Of a stretch of DNA of 64,000 nucleotides, positions 48,407 through 58,694 are shown piece by piece. The notes under the pieces were generated by a model. That model searched no databases, was not told the DNA's origin, and worked only from the letters and a program-made list of their open reading frames with translations. The stretch is from an uncultured Pelagibacteraceae bacterium (lineage in GTDB: Bacteria; Pseudomonadota; Alphaproteobacteria; Pelagibacterales; Pelagibacteraceae): positions 1 to 64,000 of the forward strand of contig CACHHJ010000002.1 of NCBI GenBank assembly GCA_902579585.1. Direction: 5' to 3'. The translations under genes were made by a program, and so were the position numbers. Each line of letters opens with the position of its first letter. Positions within the stretch are counted from its first letter, which is position 1.

Positions 48407-48452
48407 ACACAATTTTAAATTGTATAACAATAACATAGACACAATTTAAATA
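48407..48452 (+). promoter_or_regulatory. Direct ACACAATTT-type repeats, 32-nt spacing (candidate NrdR-like sites)
   Basis: ACACAATTTTAAAT at 48407 and ACACAATTTAAATA at 48439; the first overlaps the palindrome ACAATTT-T-AAATTGT (48409-48423). Confidence 0.35.
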
Positions 48453-48502
48453 TCGTATATATCTTAAAAACAATTACTTTCAACAAACATTGAGGAAAAA
48501 TT

Positions 48503-49339
48503 ATGTCAAAATTTTTAGTAGAAACCCACTATACATGCACATTTAAAATCATTCATGAGTTAAATGAACTTAACGAGAAAGAGCTGTCAAACATTGATAA
48601 CCGTAAAGATGGAAAAGTTGAGGTTATAGATGTTACAGTTAACAATAGAAAAACAAAAAAAGCAGGAACTGCTAAAAAATTAGAAAAGTATGAAGTCAAA
48701 AATAATTTAAACATTAATCATAAATCTAAAGATAAGAATAATGACGCAGTTAAGACTGCAGTAATTAATGAGACCTTAAAAGTAAAAACGGCTGTTGGAA
48801 TAAAAAATTCTGGAAAAAGATTCCAAATGCCCGATAGACGAAAAGGTTATATTCAAAAAGCTACTGTCGGTGATCATAAAGTTTATTTACACACTGGAGA
48901 ATATGACGATGGAAAGATTGGAGAGATTTTTATAGATACCAACAAAGAGGGGGAATTAGTTAAAGCATTAATGAATAATTTTGCTATAGCTATTTCTTTG
49001 GGTTTACAATATGGAGTCCCGTTAGAAGAATACGTTGACGCATTTTTAGATACAAAATTTGAACCCTCTGGAAATGTTCATGGAAATGATAGGATATTGA
49101 GCGCTACATCAATTCTAGATTATATTTTTAGAGAGCTTGCTATTTCTTATTTAGGAAAAGAGGAACTAGCACACACTCCAAGTATAAGAAACAATTCAAC
49201 AGAAAAAGAATTTAATGGGAATGATCAGATTCTTAAAGTAGTTAAGAATATTACTAGTAAAGGATTTATAAGAAGTAACTACGAGGATAAATTAGTTGAT
49301 CTTAGTGACGTTAGAATAAATCTTAAAAGTAAAAGTTAA
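48503..49339 (+). CDS. Stand-alone protein with NrdJ (B12-dependent RNR) C-terminal/TSCPD-like domain
   Basis: [108 protein letters not shown]; 278 aa, no catalytic barrel. Confidence 0.87.
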   Translation: MSKFLVETHYTCTFKIIHELNELNEKELSNIDNRKDGKVEVIDVTVNNRKTKKAGTAKKLEKYEVKNNLNINHKSKDKNNDAVKTAVINETLKVKTAVGIKNSGKRFQMPDRRKGYIQKATVGDHKVYLHTGEYDDGKIGEIFIDTNKEGELVKALMNNFAIAISLGLQYGVPLEEYVDAFLDTKFEPSGNVHGNDRILSATSILDYIFRELAISYLGKEELAHTPSIRNNSTEKEFNGNDQILKVVKNITSKGFIRSNYEDKLVDLSDVRINLKSKS

Positions 49340-51127
49340 TTATTTTTTTATATTTTTAATACTTAATTCTTTTAATTGTTTATCGGAAATATCTGATGGT
49401 GCATCCATTAAAAGATCTTGCGCATTTTGATTTAGAGGAAATAAAGTAACTTCTCTAATATTTTTTTGGTTTGCTAGTAACATTACTATTCTATCTATTC
49501 CTGGGGCCATACCGCCATGCGGAGGTGCACCGTAAGAAAGAGCTTTTATCATACCAGAAAAATTTTTTTCAACCATATCTTTTGAATATCCGACTTTATT
49601 AAAAACTTTAAACAAATATTCAGTTATATGATTTCTGATTGCTCCCGATGATAATTCATAACCGTTACAAACTAAATCATATTGATAAGCTAAAATTTTT
49701 AATGGATCTGTTTTGTCAAAATCTCCAATTTCAGTTTGTGGCATTGAAAAAGGATTATGACTAAAATCAATTTTTTTTTCTTTTTCATCATAATGAAACA
49801 TTGGAAAATCAATTATCCAACAAAAGTTAAAGGAAGAATTATCAATGAGATTTAATTCTTCAGCAATTTTCTGCCGAGCTATTCCAGCGAATTTATTTGC
49901 CTCATGCTCTTTATTGCAAACAAAAAAAACAGAGTCTTTTTCATTAATTTCACAAATCTTTAAAAGCTTTGAAATACTTTTGTCGGAAAAAAACTTAGAT
50001 ATAGGCCCCTTTCCAATTACTTTTTCATTATTTTTTTCAAATGTTATATAAGCTAAACCGCTTGCTCCCTCAGAAATGGCCCAATTATTTAAATTGTCGA
50101 AGAAACTTCTAGGTTTTGATTGTGTATTTTTTACAGGAATGGCTTTTACGATTCCCCCTTTTTTGATTATTTCTTTGAAGATTTTTAACTTAACTTCATC
50201 TGAATTAAAAATATTTGTAACATTCAAAAGTTCAATTGGATTTCTTAAATCCGGCTTATCAGTGCCGTATTTATCTATTGATGTTTTGTATGAAATTCTT
50301 GGAAAAGGAAATTTGTTTATTTTTTTTCCCTTTCCAAATTTTAAAAAGAGGTCATAAAATATTGGTTCAACAACCTTAAAAACATCTTCTTGCTCAACAA
50401 AAGACATCTCCATATCTAATTGATAGTGTTCTCCAGGACTTCTGTCGGCTCTTCCGTCCTCATCTCTAAAACATGGAGCTATCTGAAAATACTTATCAAA
50501 ACCTGAGATCATAACCATTTGCTTAAATTGTTGTGGTGCCTGTGGTAAAGCATAAAACTTACCAGGATGAAGTCTGCTAGGAACTAAAAAATCTCTAGCT
50601 CCTTCTGGACTAGAAGCGGTGAGTATTGGTGTCTGAAATTCTAAAAATTTATTTTCAATCATTTTAGATCTTATAAAAGAAATTACGTCAGATCTTAGTT
50701 TAATATTATCATGCATTTCTTTTCTTCTAAGATCGATAAATCTATATTTTAATCTTATTTCCTCTGGGTAATCTTGTTCGCCAAATACTGGGAGAGGAAG
50801 CTCTTTTGCTTCGGATAAAATTTGAATATTCAAAATCTTAACTTCAATCAAGCCTGTTTGTAACTCTGTATTTTGGGTTTCCTTTGATCTTTTGACAACT
50901 AAACCATTAACTAAAATTACAGACTCTGGTCTTAGCTTCTCTAAGGTTTTAAAGTTTTTATCATGGTTTTCTATAACACATTGAGTAATTCCAAAATGAT
51001 CTCTTAGATCAAGAAAGAGTAAATTACCGTGATCCCTTTTTCTATGTATCCATCCTGATAATTTAACTTTCAGACCTACATTTTTTTCATTTAGCTCTGA
51101 ACAATTATGAGTTCGAAATTTATTCAT
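49340..51127 (-). CDS. aspS: Aspartyl-tRNA synthetase
   Basis: [60 protein letters not shown]. Confidence 0.97.
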   Translation of the reverse strand: MNKFRTHNCSELNEKNVGLKVKLSGWIHRKRDHGNLLFLDLRDHFGITQCVIENHDKNFKTLEKLRPESVILVNGLVVKRSKETQNTELQTGLIEVKILNIQILSEAKELPLPVFGEQDYPEEIRLKYRFIDLRRKEMHDNIKLRSDVISFIRSKMIENKFLEFQTPILTASSPEGARDFLVPSRLHPGKFYALPQAPQQFKQMVMISGFDKYFQIAPCFRDEDGRADRSPGEHYQLDMEMSFVEQEDVFKVVEPIFYDLFLKFGKGKKINKFPFPRISYKTSIDKYGTDKPDLRNPIELLNVTNIFNSDEVKLKIFKEIIKKGGIVKAIPVKNTQSKPRSFFDNLNNWAISEGASGLAYITFEKNNEKVIGKGPISKFFSDKSISKLLKICEINEKDSVFFVCNKEHEANKFAGIARQKIAEELNLIDNSSFNFCWIIDFPMFHYDEKEKKIDFSHNPFSMPQTEIGDFDKTDPLKILAYQYDLVCNGYELSSGAIRNHITEYLFKVFNKVGYSKDMVEKNFSGMIKALSYGAPPHGGMAPGIDRIVMLLANQKNIREVTLFPLNQNAQDLLMDAPSDISDKQLKELSIKNIKK

Positions 51128-51134
51128 AAAAATA

Positions 51135-51797
51135 CTATTTTATTTTTTTTAAAACATCTTTTATTAATTGTAAATTTATTGGTTTTGCTTTTTCTAGAGA
51201 TAAATTATCAATTAAATTTGAAAATAGATTTATTTTTTCAAAGGATCTATCAATATTGTTAAGAATGTAATCAATATTTTTCTTATTTATTGAAATTTGT
51301 TTATCTGAAAAGTTTTTTGTCAATATCACCTTTATTAAATCATCAGTTGGTAAATCAATACCAACTTCGATAAAGCTTGTAAATCTTGAATTTAAATCTT
51401 TTAATTTTATTTTAAACTTTTTTAGTGAAATAGGCGAACTTATAATTAAATATTTGTTATCTTGCAAAGCTAAGTTTATTATTGAGTAAAGTAAATTTTC
51501 TTCAATATCGTTGTTAAAATCATCAATTATCAAACATTCTTTAGTTTTGTATTTGACAATAATATCATTATTAATTTTTTTTCCAGAAATTATTAAGCTT
51601 CCAATCTTGCTAGATAAAATATTTGCTAAATGAGTTTTTCCACAACCTTTTGGTCCAAAAATATTAATAAATCTGCTTGGCCACTGAGGCCAACTTTCAA
51701 TAAGCTTGAATGCATTAAAATTATTTTTTGATACATAAAAATCCTGACTTAAATAAGTTTTTTTAAAAGGAAAATTAAATATTAGTTGTTGTGACAT
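51135..51797 (-). CDS. Hda/DnaA-like AAA+ ATPase
   Basis: [26 protein letters not shown]; short DnaA-like protein. Confidence 0.85.
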   Translation of the reverse strand: MSQQLIFNFPFKKTYLSQDFYVSKNNFNAFKLIESWPQWPSRFINIFGPKGCGKTHLANILSSKIGSLIISGKKINNDIIVKYKTKECLIIDDFNNDIEENLLYSIINLALQDNKYLIISSPISLKKFKIKLKDLNSRFTSFIEVGIDLPTDDLIKVILTKNFSDKQISINKKNIDYILNNIDRSFEKINLFSNLIDNLSLEKAKPINLQLIKDVLKKIK

Positions 51798-52847
51798 TTA
51801 ACTGATTATTTTTAAATTCCATTGGCCATCTATAAACTGAACCTCAAAACCATTTTCTATAAGACTATTTTGTAAATTTTTTATTTTTCCAAAAAACTTA
51901 ATTTTAATTTTAATTAATTTATTATCAAAATTTTCAATTGAGAAAGAATCAACTGAATTAATTTTATTAATATTATCAAGAATTTTTTTAAAAGACTCAG
52001 GATTCTTTGAGCTTACACTTACTGTAATAAAAGATGGAGTTGAAATATCAATTAAATTCTCTTCTTTCCATAACTCAATTGTATAAGATTTTAAGTTTGA
52101 TATAATATCATTTCTTACATCCTCATTTTCAAGATTATCAACTTCAAAATCTATTTTTTTAAACTTTTCGACACCCGATAGATTAGATTTTAAGAAAACA
52201 TCTAATTTTTTTTTGTTATATCTTAAAATTATAATAGTGCTATTTTTAATTTCATAATTATTTACAAGCCTAGATAGATCGGTTTCCTCCAGTTTTGAAA
52301 TGTTTTCTTTTATAAAGTTAATATCATCAAGATTTTGAAGAGGAAGAATAAAATTTGCATTATCATATTCAGTAGTTCTATTCCATTCCTCAAAAAATTT
52401 ATTTTTTGATATTACTTGCAACTCTGATCCTACGATATAAATTGGATAAATAAGCATATCGAACTTTTTCATATCAGAATATGAAATATTTTTATTAATT
52501 AAAAATTGTTCTATTTGCCTTCTATTGAAAAAAAGGTTTATCCTTAAGTTGTAATTATTTTTATAATTTTTTTCTTCTACAATTTTATAGCTCGAAATAA
52601 AATTTTTAATATTTGTAAGCTCAAGACTCAGTAGTTCTTTTTGATCTTCTTTCTTAATAATCGCAGTGATTAATTTACTGAAACCCTTTTTAAAAGCTAA
52701 ATTTAAATATTTTTCTCTGTTATTTGTCGTTTTGGTTGACCCACCAACCTCGATATTATCAACAATAAATACACCGGATGATGCAAAAACATTTTGAGTT
52801 TTGTTAAAAAATAATATTATTAAAAATAAAATAACAAGTTTTTTCAT
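51798..52847 (-). CDS. DUF2066-like periplasmic protein
   Basis: Signal peptide MKKLVILFLIILFF; position next to hda and purM; ORF start possible at 52874. Confidence 0.65.
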   Translation of the reverse strand: MKKLVILFLIILFFNKTQNVFASSGVFIVDNIEVGGSTKTTNNREKYLNLAFKKGFSKLITAIIKKEDQKELLSLELTNIKNFISSYKIVEEKNYKNNYNLRINLFFNRRQIEQFLINKNISYSDMKKFDMLIYPIYIVGSELQVISKNKFFEEWNRTTEYDNANFILPLQNLDDINFIKENISKLEETDLSRLVNNYEIKNSTIIILRYNKKKLDVFLKSNLSGVEKFKKIDFEVDNLENEDVRNDIISNLKSYTIELWKEENLIDISTPSFITVSVSSKNPESFKKILDNINKINSVDSFSIENFDNKLIKIKIKFFGKIKNLQNSLIENGFEVQFIDGQWNLKIIS

Positions 52848-52872
52848 TAAGTATTTAATTAACATTTTATTC

Positions 52873-53892
52873 ATGAAAAAAACAAAAAATAGTTACAAAA
52901 AAAGTGGCGTAAATATTGAAACTGCAGATAAATTAACTAAATATATTAAAAGAATAACTCAAACAGCCTTCAAAAAAAAAACAAACAATAATAACATTGG
53001 GAATTTTGCATCTACTTTTGATTTAAACTCTCAAAAAATAAAAGACCCTTTAATAGTCAGTAGTACTGACGGTGTAGGCACTAAAATTGAAATCGCAAAT
53101 AAATTTAAAAAATTTGATACAATTGGAATTGATCTTGTAGCAATGTGTGTTAACGACTTAATTGTTCAAGGCGCAAAACCATTATTTTTTTTAGACTATA
53201 TAGCAACAGGAAAATTAAAACTAAATCAAATGAAAACTATAATAAAAAGTATAGTGAGGGGTTGTAAGATATCAGATTGTGTTCTTGTTGGTGGAGAAAC
53301 TGCAGAAATGCCTGGAACTTATTCAAATAATAAATTTGATTTAGCAGGATTTTCTGTTGGTGTGGTTTCAAAAAAAAAATTATTAATAAAAAATAAAGTT
53401 AAAAATAATGATGTAATCTTAGCTGTCCCCTCGAGCGGTTTACATTCAAATGGTTTTTCACTTGTAAGAAAAGTTTTGACAAAAGGTAGCTTAAATAATT
53501 TTTTACGAAAAGAATTGCTTATACCTACTAAAATTTATGTTAAAGAAGTTCTTAAACTTGTTAAAAAAGATTTAATACATTCTTCAGTAAATATTACTGG
53601 CGGTGGACTTACAGAGAATATACCAAGATCAATACCTAATGGTTTTACTGCAAATGTAGATCTATCTAAAATTCGAGTTTTAAAAATTTTTAAATGGCTT
53701 AAAAGTAAAAATATAAGTGATAATGAAATGTTAAGAACTTTTAATTGTGGTGTAGGTTTTTGTATAATAACTGATAAAAAAAAAGCAAAAAAAATAAAGA
53801 AATTTTTTAACAAAGAATTTAAACCATATCAAATTGGTTTTATAAGCAAGTCTTCAAAAAAAATTAATTTTATAAACGATTTAAAATGGTAA
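52873..53892 (+). CDS. purM: Phosphoribosylformylglycinamidine cyclo-ligase
   Basis: STDGVGTKIEIANKF, DLVAMCVNDLIVQGAKPLFFLDYIATGKL, LVGGETAEMPGTY. Confidence 0.96.
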   Translation: MKKTKNSYKKSGVNIETADKLTKYIKRITQTAFKKKTNNNNIGNFASTFDLNSQKIKDPLIVSSTDGVGTKIEIANKFKKFDTIGIDLVAMCVNDLIVQGAKPLFFLDYIATGKLKLNQMKTIIKSIVRGCKISDCVLVGGETAEMPGTYSNNKFDLAGFSVGVVSKKKLLIKNKVKNNDVILAVPSSGLHSNGFSLVRKVLTKGSLNNFLRKELLIPTKIYVKEVLKLVKKDLIHSSVNITGGGLTENIPRSIPNGFTANVDLSKIRVLKIFKWLKSKNISDNEMLRTFNCGVGFCIITDKKKAKKIKKFFNKEFKPYQIGFISKSSKKINFINDLKW

Positions 53893-54446
53893 AAAAAAGA
53901 GCTTGTATTTTTATATCAGGTTCAGGAACAAATTTAAGATCAATTATAAAAAGTACCAGAGACTACAATTTTCCAATTAATATTGAACTTGTAATATCTA
54001 ATAAAAAAACTGCTAAAGGTATACATTATGCAAAAAAATTTTCAATTCCATATCAAACAATTACAAATAAAACCAAATTTGAACATTTTGCGCTTAGATT
54101 TATTCGTTTAAAAAAGATTCAAATTATTTGTTTGGCTGGTTTCATGAAAATATTATCTAAAGACTTTGTAAGAAAATTTAGGGGAAAAATTGTAAATATT
54201 CATCCATCTCTTTTGCCTAAATTTAAAGGTTTAGATACTTTCAATAGAGTTTTAAGAGCAAAGGAAAAATTTACTGGTTGTACAGTTCATTTTGTTGATG
54301 AAAAACTAGATAATGGAAAAATTATCATAAAAAAAAGGATACCTATTAACAAAGATTTAAGTAATAAAATGCTGAAAAATAGTGTTCAGGTTTTAGAACA
54401 TAAAGCTTATTCTGAAGCAATAAGAAAAATACACAATCTTAGTTGA
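53886..54446 (+). CDS. purN: Phosphoribosylglycinamide formyltransferase
   Basis: IFISGSGTNLRSII, LAGFMKILS, KIVNIHPSLLPKFKGLDT. Confidence 0.95.
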   Translation: MVKKRACIFISGSGTNLRSIIKSTRDYNFPINIELVISNKKTAKGIHYAKKFSIPYQTITNKTKFEHFALRFIRLKKIQIICLAGFMKILSKDFVRKFRGKIVNIHPSLLPKFKGLDTFNRVLRAKEKFTGCTVHFVDEKLDNGKIIIKKRIPINKDLSNKMLKNSVQVLEHKAYSEAIRKIHNLS

Positions 54447-54846
54447 AGAAAAATTCAATTTCTTTTTTCGCATTATCCTGAGAGTCAGACCCATGTACAG
54501 AATTTTTGTCAATGGAAATTCCAAATTCCTTTCTTATGGTCCCCTTGTCTGCTTTTTGTGGGTCTGTAGCCCCCATAATTTTTCTATTAACCGAAATAGC
54601 ATTTTCACCTTCTAAAATCATTACAACAATAGGTCCTGAAGATAAATAATTGCACAATCTATCGTAAAAAGGCTTTGTTTGATGGACTTTGTAAAATTCA
54701 GCAGCTTCTTCCCTTGAAATTTGAATTTTTTTTTGATTTTTAATAATTAACTTATTTGCTAAAAACTTTTCTTTTATTTTATCAGATAAATTTCTTTCTA
54801 CAGCATCTGGTTTTATAATTGAAAGAGTTTGTTCTATGCTACTCAT
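54439..54846 (-). CDS. ndk: Nucleoside diphosphate kinase
   Basis: EQTLSIIKPDAVERN, MGATDPQKADKGTIRKEFG, NSVHGSDS; start at MSSIEQ. Confidence 0.95.
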   Translation of the reverse strand: MSSIEQTLSIIKPDAVERNLSDKIKEKFLANKLIIKNQKKIQISREEAAEFYKVHQTKPFYDRLCNYLSSGPIVVMILEGENAISVNRKIMGATDPQKADKGTIRKEFGISIDKNSVHGSDSQDNAKKEIEFFFN

Positions 54847-56296
54847 AATTTTCTTCAACAAGTTGATTAAGCAACCTGACTCCAAATCCTGTAGCCCCAC
54901 CTGAGTTTAAAGCGCCACCGTATTTAGAAAAAGCCATACCAGCAATATCTAGGTGAGCCCATGGAGTCTTGTTTAAAATAAATCTCTGCAAAAATTGGGC
55001 TGCTGTTGTAGATCCAGCTCCACCAACATAATTTATGTTTTGAACATCTGCATTTTTAGAATTCATAAGTTTATCGTAATTTTTATGAAGTGGCATTCTC
55101 CAAACTTTTTCCTCGACCTTTTCACCTGCATTAAAGATTTGTCGAGATAATTTATCATCATTTGAAAACAATCCTGCATACTCTGACCCTAGACAAACGA
55201 TTATTGCTCCTGTTAGGGTAGCTAAATCAACAATGAATTTCGGTTTAAATTTTCTTTCAGTAAATGTTAATGCATCTGCTAAAACTAATCGCCCTTCTGC
55301 ATCTGTGTTTAAGATTTCTATAGTTTTTCCGCTATAAGATTTTACAATATCCCCGGGTCTTTGAGCATTTCCACTAACCATATTTTCTACAAGCCCCACA
55401 ACACCGACAGCATTAATTTTCGCTTTTCGTAATGCAAAGCTTTTCATTAAACCAACTACTGTAGCTGATCCTGCCATGTCATATGTCATATCCTCCATAA
55501 ATTTTGCCGGTTTTAATGAGTATCCCCCTGTATCAAAGCAAACCCCCTTGCCAACAAATGCTAATGGTTTGCTATTATTATTTGCTCCATTCCATTCCAT
55601 TGTTACAAGGTATGATCCTCTTACACTTCCTTGTCCAACACCAAGCAAAGCGTGCATGCCAAGTTTCTTTAATTTTTTTTCATCATATATGTTTACTTTC
55701 AATCCATCTTTTTTGAGAAGACTTAATCTTTTTGCATATTCATCAGGATGCAAAATATTTCCAGGTTCGGATACCAAATCTCTTGCATAAAAAGTTCCTT
55801 CTTCTATAGCTTCGAATTTTAATTGATTTTGCTTTGAAGGTTTATTTTTATTACCTACAACGTTTATTGAAATTACTCTTTTATCTTTTTTTGTTTTATA
55901 TTTTTTAAATTCATATGATTTTAATTTTAAACCATGCAAAAAATATCCTAAAAAGTTATTCTCTTTTCCTATTACGCTGTCAGAGATTACAAAGTACTCG
56001 GTATTCTTACCTTGATTAATTTTCTTATAAAATTCTGCTCCTAAGTTTTCTATTTCATAAGTCTTCAAATTTTTTTTAATTGATACCAATACTATCTTTT
56101 TTTTTGAATTAACTTCAAAAACCAATAAATTCTTTTTTAGTTCATTTGTTTTTAGCAAATCAGATATGTAAGAATACTCATTATTAGAAAGATATTTTTT
56201 TAAGCCTTGAACACTATATTTTTCATCACAAAATAAGACCAGGTTCGATGAAATTTGAGTGCTTGGTTTGTTTGAATAATTTAATTTTATAGACAT
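54839..56296 (-). CDS. pepA: Leucyl aminopeptidase
   Basis: M17 motif NTDAEGRLVLADAL; FVGKGVCFDTGGYSLKPA. Confidence 0.94.
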   Translation of the reverse strand: MSIKLNYSNKPSTQISSNLVLFCDEKYSVQGLKKYLSNNEYSYISDLLKTNELKKNLLVFEVNSKKKIVLVSIKKNLKTYEIENLGAEFYKKINQGKNTEYFVISDSVIGKENNFLGYFLHGLKLKSYEFKKYKTKKDKRVISINVVGNKNKPSKQNQLKFEAIEEGTFYARDLVSEPGNILHPDEYAKRLSLLKKDGLKVNIYDEKKLKKLGMHALLGVGQGSVRGSYLVTMEWNGANNNSKPLAFVGKGVCFDTGGYSLKPAKFMEDMTYDMAGSATVVGLMKSFALRKAKINAVGVVGLVENMVSGNAQRPGDIVKSYSGKTIEILNTDAEGRLVLADALTFTERKFKPKFIVDLATLTGAIIVCLGSEYAGLFSNDDKLSRQIFNAGEKVEEKVWRMPLHKNYDKLMNSKNADVQNINYVGGAGSTTAAQFLQRFILNKTPWAHLDIAGMAFSKYGGALNSGGATGFGVRLLNQLVEENYE

Positions 56297-56451
56297 AGTT
56301 TTTTAAAAAAATTTATTAAAGCTCAAAATAAGTAAAGAAAAATGTATTTTTTCCCTTTTATCATCAAATTTTTTTGTTAAATTTATCATTTGGTCAACTC
56401 AAGATTGAAATTTATCAAAACTTGCTTTAATTATATACAAAAACATTAATA

Positions 56452-57603
56452 ATGTTGAGTAATAAAATTTATAAACACTTTCTTTTTGAACTAAGTAGAT
56501 ACTTTTTCTTAGTATTGTTTACTTTTACCATAATTGTTTGGGCAGTACAAGCGGTCAACTTTTTAGATTTGATAGTTGAAGATGGACATGGTGTCTCTGT
56601 ATATCTTTACTATTCACTTTTAAATATTCCAAAAATTTTGACAAAATTTATTCCTCTTTCATTTTTAATAGCTCTATTTTTAACAATTCTTAAGTTCGAG
56701 AGTGAAAATGAGTTTTTAATACTTTGGACTTCAGGATTAAACAAGATGAAAGTTGTAAACTTTTTTTTTAAAGTTTCTATAATAATTACAATTTTACAGC
56801 TTTTATTTGCTTCATTAATAAACCCAAAATTTTTAAATCACTCAAGATCTTTGATTAAGTCCTCAAATTTGGATTATGTTTCTACCATGGTAAAATCCAA
56901 ACAGTTTAACGATACAATTGAAGGATTAACAATATACGTTGAAGAAAAAAAACAAAACGGAGTTCTTAAAAATATTTTTATAAGGGATGACGGACATGTC
57001 TTAAAAAGTTTAGAAAATTCAAAAGGTTCAAATAATGTTACAATTTTTGCAAAAGAAGGTAAAATTGAACAAGGATCAGAAGGAAACTATTTAGTGTTAA
57101 GAAACGGAACAATTCAGAAGGAAAATAAAAAAAACGAGATTGTTTCTATAAATTTTATTAAAACAAATATGCAAATAGAAGGTTTGCAAACTAAATCAAT
57201 TATAATGCCTAAAATTCAGGAAACATCTTCCAAAATTTTAATTGATTGTATGACTCTGGGGGAGAAAAATGTTGAACTTTTAAATTGCCCTCAAACGGAT
57301 TCAAAGATAGATACACTAGCAGAATTAAATAGAAGATTTGGTATGCCATTATACATACCTTGTATAAGTCTAATTTTATCATTCTTACTGATTTCAAGAA
57401 AAGATCAAAAAAGAAATAATATATATAAATATTTTTATTTTGGATTATCTTTTGTAATTTTAATTACTGCTGAAATTTTAGTAAGATATTCTGGTAAGTC
57501 ATATTTTTATTCATACTTCTATTATTTGCTTCCTTTAATATGTGTTCCTTTTTTTTATTATTTACTATTTAAGAAATTTTACAACGAGAATTTGAAAATA
57601 TAA
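56452..57603 (+). CDS. lptF: LPS export permease LptF
   Basis: YjgP/YjgQ family, 383 aa; followed by lptG and lptD. Confidence 0.9.
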   Translation: MLSNKIYKHFLFELSRYFFLVLFTFTIIVWAVQAVNFLDLIVEDGHGVSVYLYYSLLNIPKILTKFIPLSFLIALFLTILKFESENEFLILWTSGLNKMKVVNFFFKVSIIITILQLLFASLINPKFLNHSRSLIKSSNLDYVSTMVKSKQFNDTIEGLTIYVEEKKQNGVLKNIFIRDDGHVLKSLENSKGSNNVTIFAKEGKIEQGSEGNYLVLRNGTIQKENKKNEIVSINFIKTNMQIEGLQTKSIIMPKIQETSSKILIDCMTLGEKNVELLNCPQTDSKIDTLAELNRRFGMPLYIPCISLILSFLLISRKDQKRNNIYKYFYFGLSFVILITAEILVRYSGKSYFYSYFYYLLPLICVPFFYYLLFKKFYNENLKI

Positions 57604-57605
57604 TC

Positions 57606-58694
57606 ATGAATAACACAATAATAAATACTTATTTGATCAAAGAATTCTTAAAAACATTTATTAATATAGTTTTAATTTTTTGTTGTCTTGGTTTAATTAT
57701 GAATTTATTTGAGGAAATAAATTTTTTCAAAAATTATAATGTTGGAATATTAATTCCAATAAGTTTATCATTAATGGTAATACCAAGTATTTTGATTAAC
57801 TTACTTCCATTTATTCTTTTTCTTTCCTCAATGGTAGTGTTCATAAAACTTAAAGATAATAAAGATATAATTGCCCTAAAAACTTTTGGTTTCTCAAACT
57901 TGAACTTTTTAATTTTATTCTCTTTGTCTTCAATATTTATTTCTATTGTTATTTTATTTGTTCTTAACCCTCTTACATCTGCAACGGTGAAATACTATGA
58001 AGATTTCAAGGGTAGATATGACTTGGATAAATCTCATTTAGCGTCAATCAATTCTAATGGAATTTGGATAAGAGAGAAAGATGGATATAATATAAATATA
58101 ATTAAATCTGAGAGACTTGAAGGTGACCAATTAATAAATGTTTCAATTTATAAATTTGATGAAAGCTATGTTTTATCCTCAAGAATAGATGCAAAAGAGG
58201 CGAAGATATCTGAAAATCCATGGATTTTACAGAACGGAAGAAAAATTGATTTTAAAAAAGAAGACAAAATTGATGAATTTTTAACTTTTAAATTTGAGTC
58301 CACTTTTAACGACGAAAAACTAAATTCAATTTATTCAAATTTGGATACTGTTTCATTTTTTAACCTAATCACTAATATGGAAAGCCTTACAAACAAAGGT
58401 TATAACCCAATGTTATTAACTGAAAAAAAACATTTTTATTTATCATTGCCTTTTTTTCTAGTTTTGATGGTGTGCTTGGCTTCTATGTTTACCTTAAATA
58501 ACAACGATAGAAAACAAAATACATATTATATTCTTTTATCTATAATAGTTTGCGTAATAATATTTTATTTTAAAAATTTTTCTACAGCTTTGGGGACAAC
58601 CGAAAAAATACCAATAATACTTTCAGTATGGTCACCAATTATAATTCTTTCTTTGTTTTGTAGTGTAGGAGTAATGCAAATAAATGAAAAATAA
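57606..58694 (+). CDS. lptG: LPS export permease LptG
   Basis: YjgP/YjgQ family, adjacent paralogue. Confidence 0.9.
   Translation: MNNTIINTYLIKEFLKTFINIVLIFCCLGLIMNLFEEINFFKNYNVGILIPISLSLMVIPSILINLLPFILFLSSMVVFIKLKDNKDIIALKTFGFSNLNFLILFSLSSIFISIVILFVLNPLTSATVKYYEDFKGRYDLDKSHLASINSNGIWIREKDGYNINIIKSERLEGDQLINVSIYKFDESYVLSSRIDAKEAKISENPWILQNGRKIDFKKEDKIDEFLTFKFESTFNDEKLNSIYSNLDTVSFFNLITNMESLTNKGYNPMLLTEKKHFYLSLPFFLVLMVCLASMFTLNNNDRKQNTYYILLSIIVCVIIFYFKNFSTALGTTEKIPIILSVWSPIIILSLFCSVGVMQINEK

Noticed and set aside
55476-55790. 104-aa plus-strand ORF
   Set aside because: Antisense to pepA active-site region; spurious.
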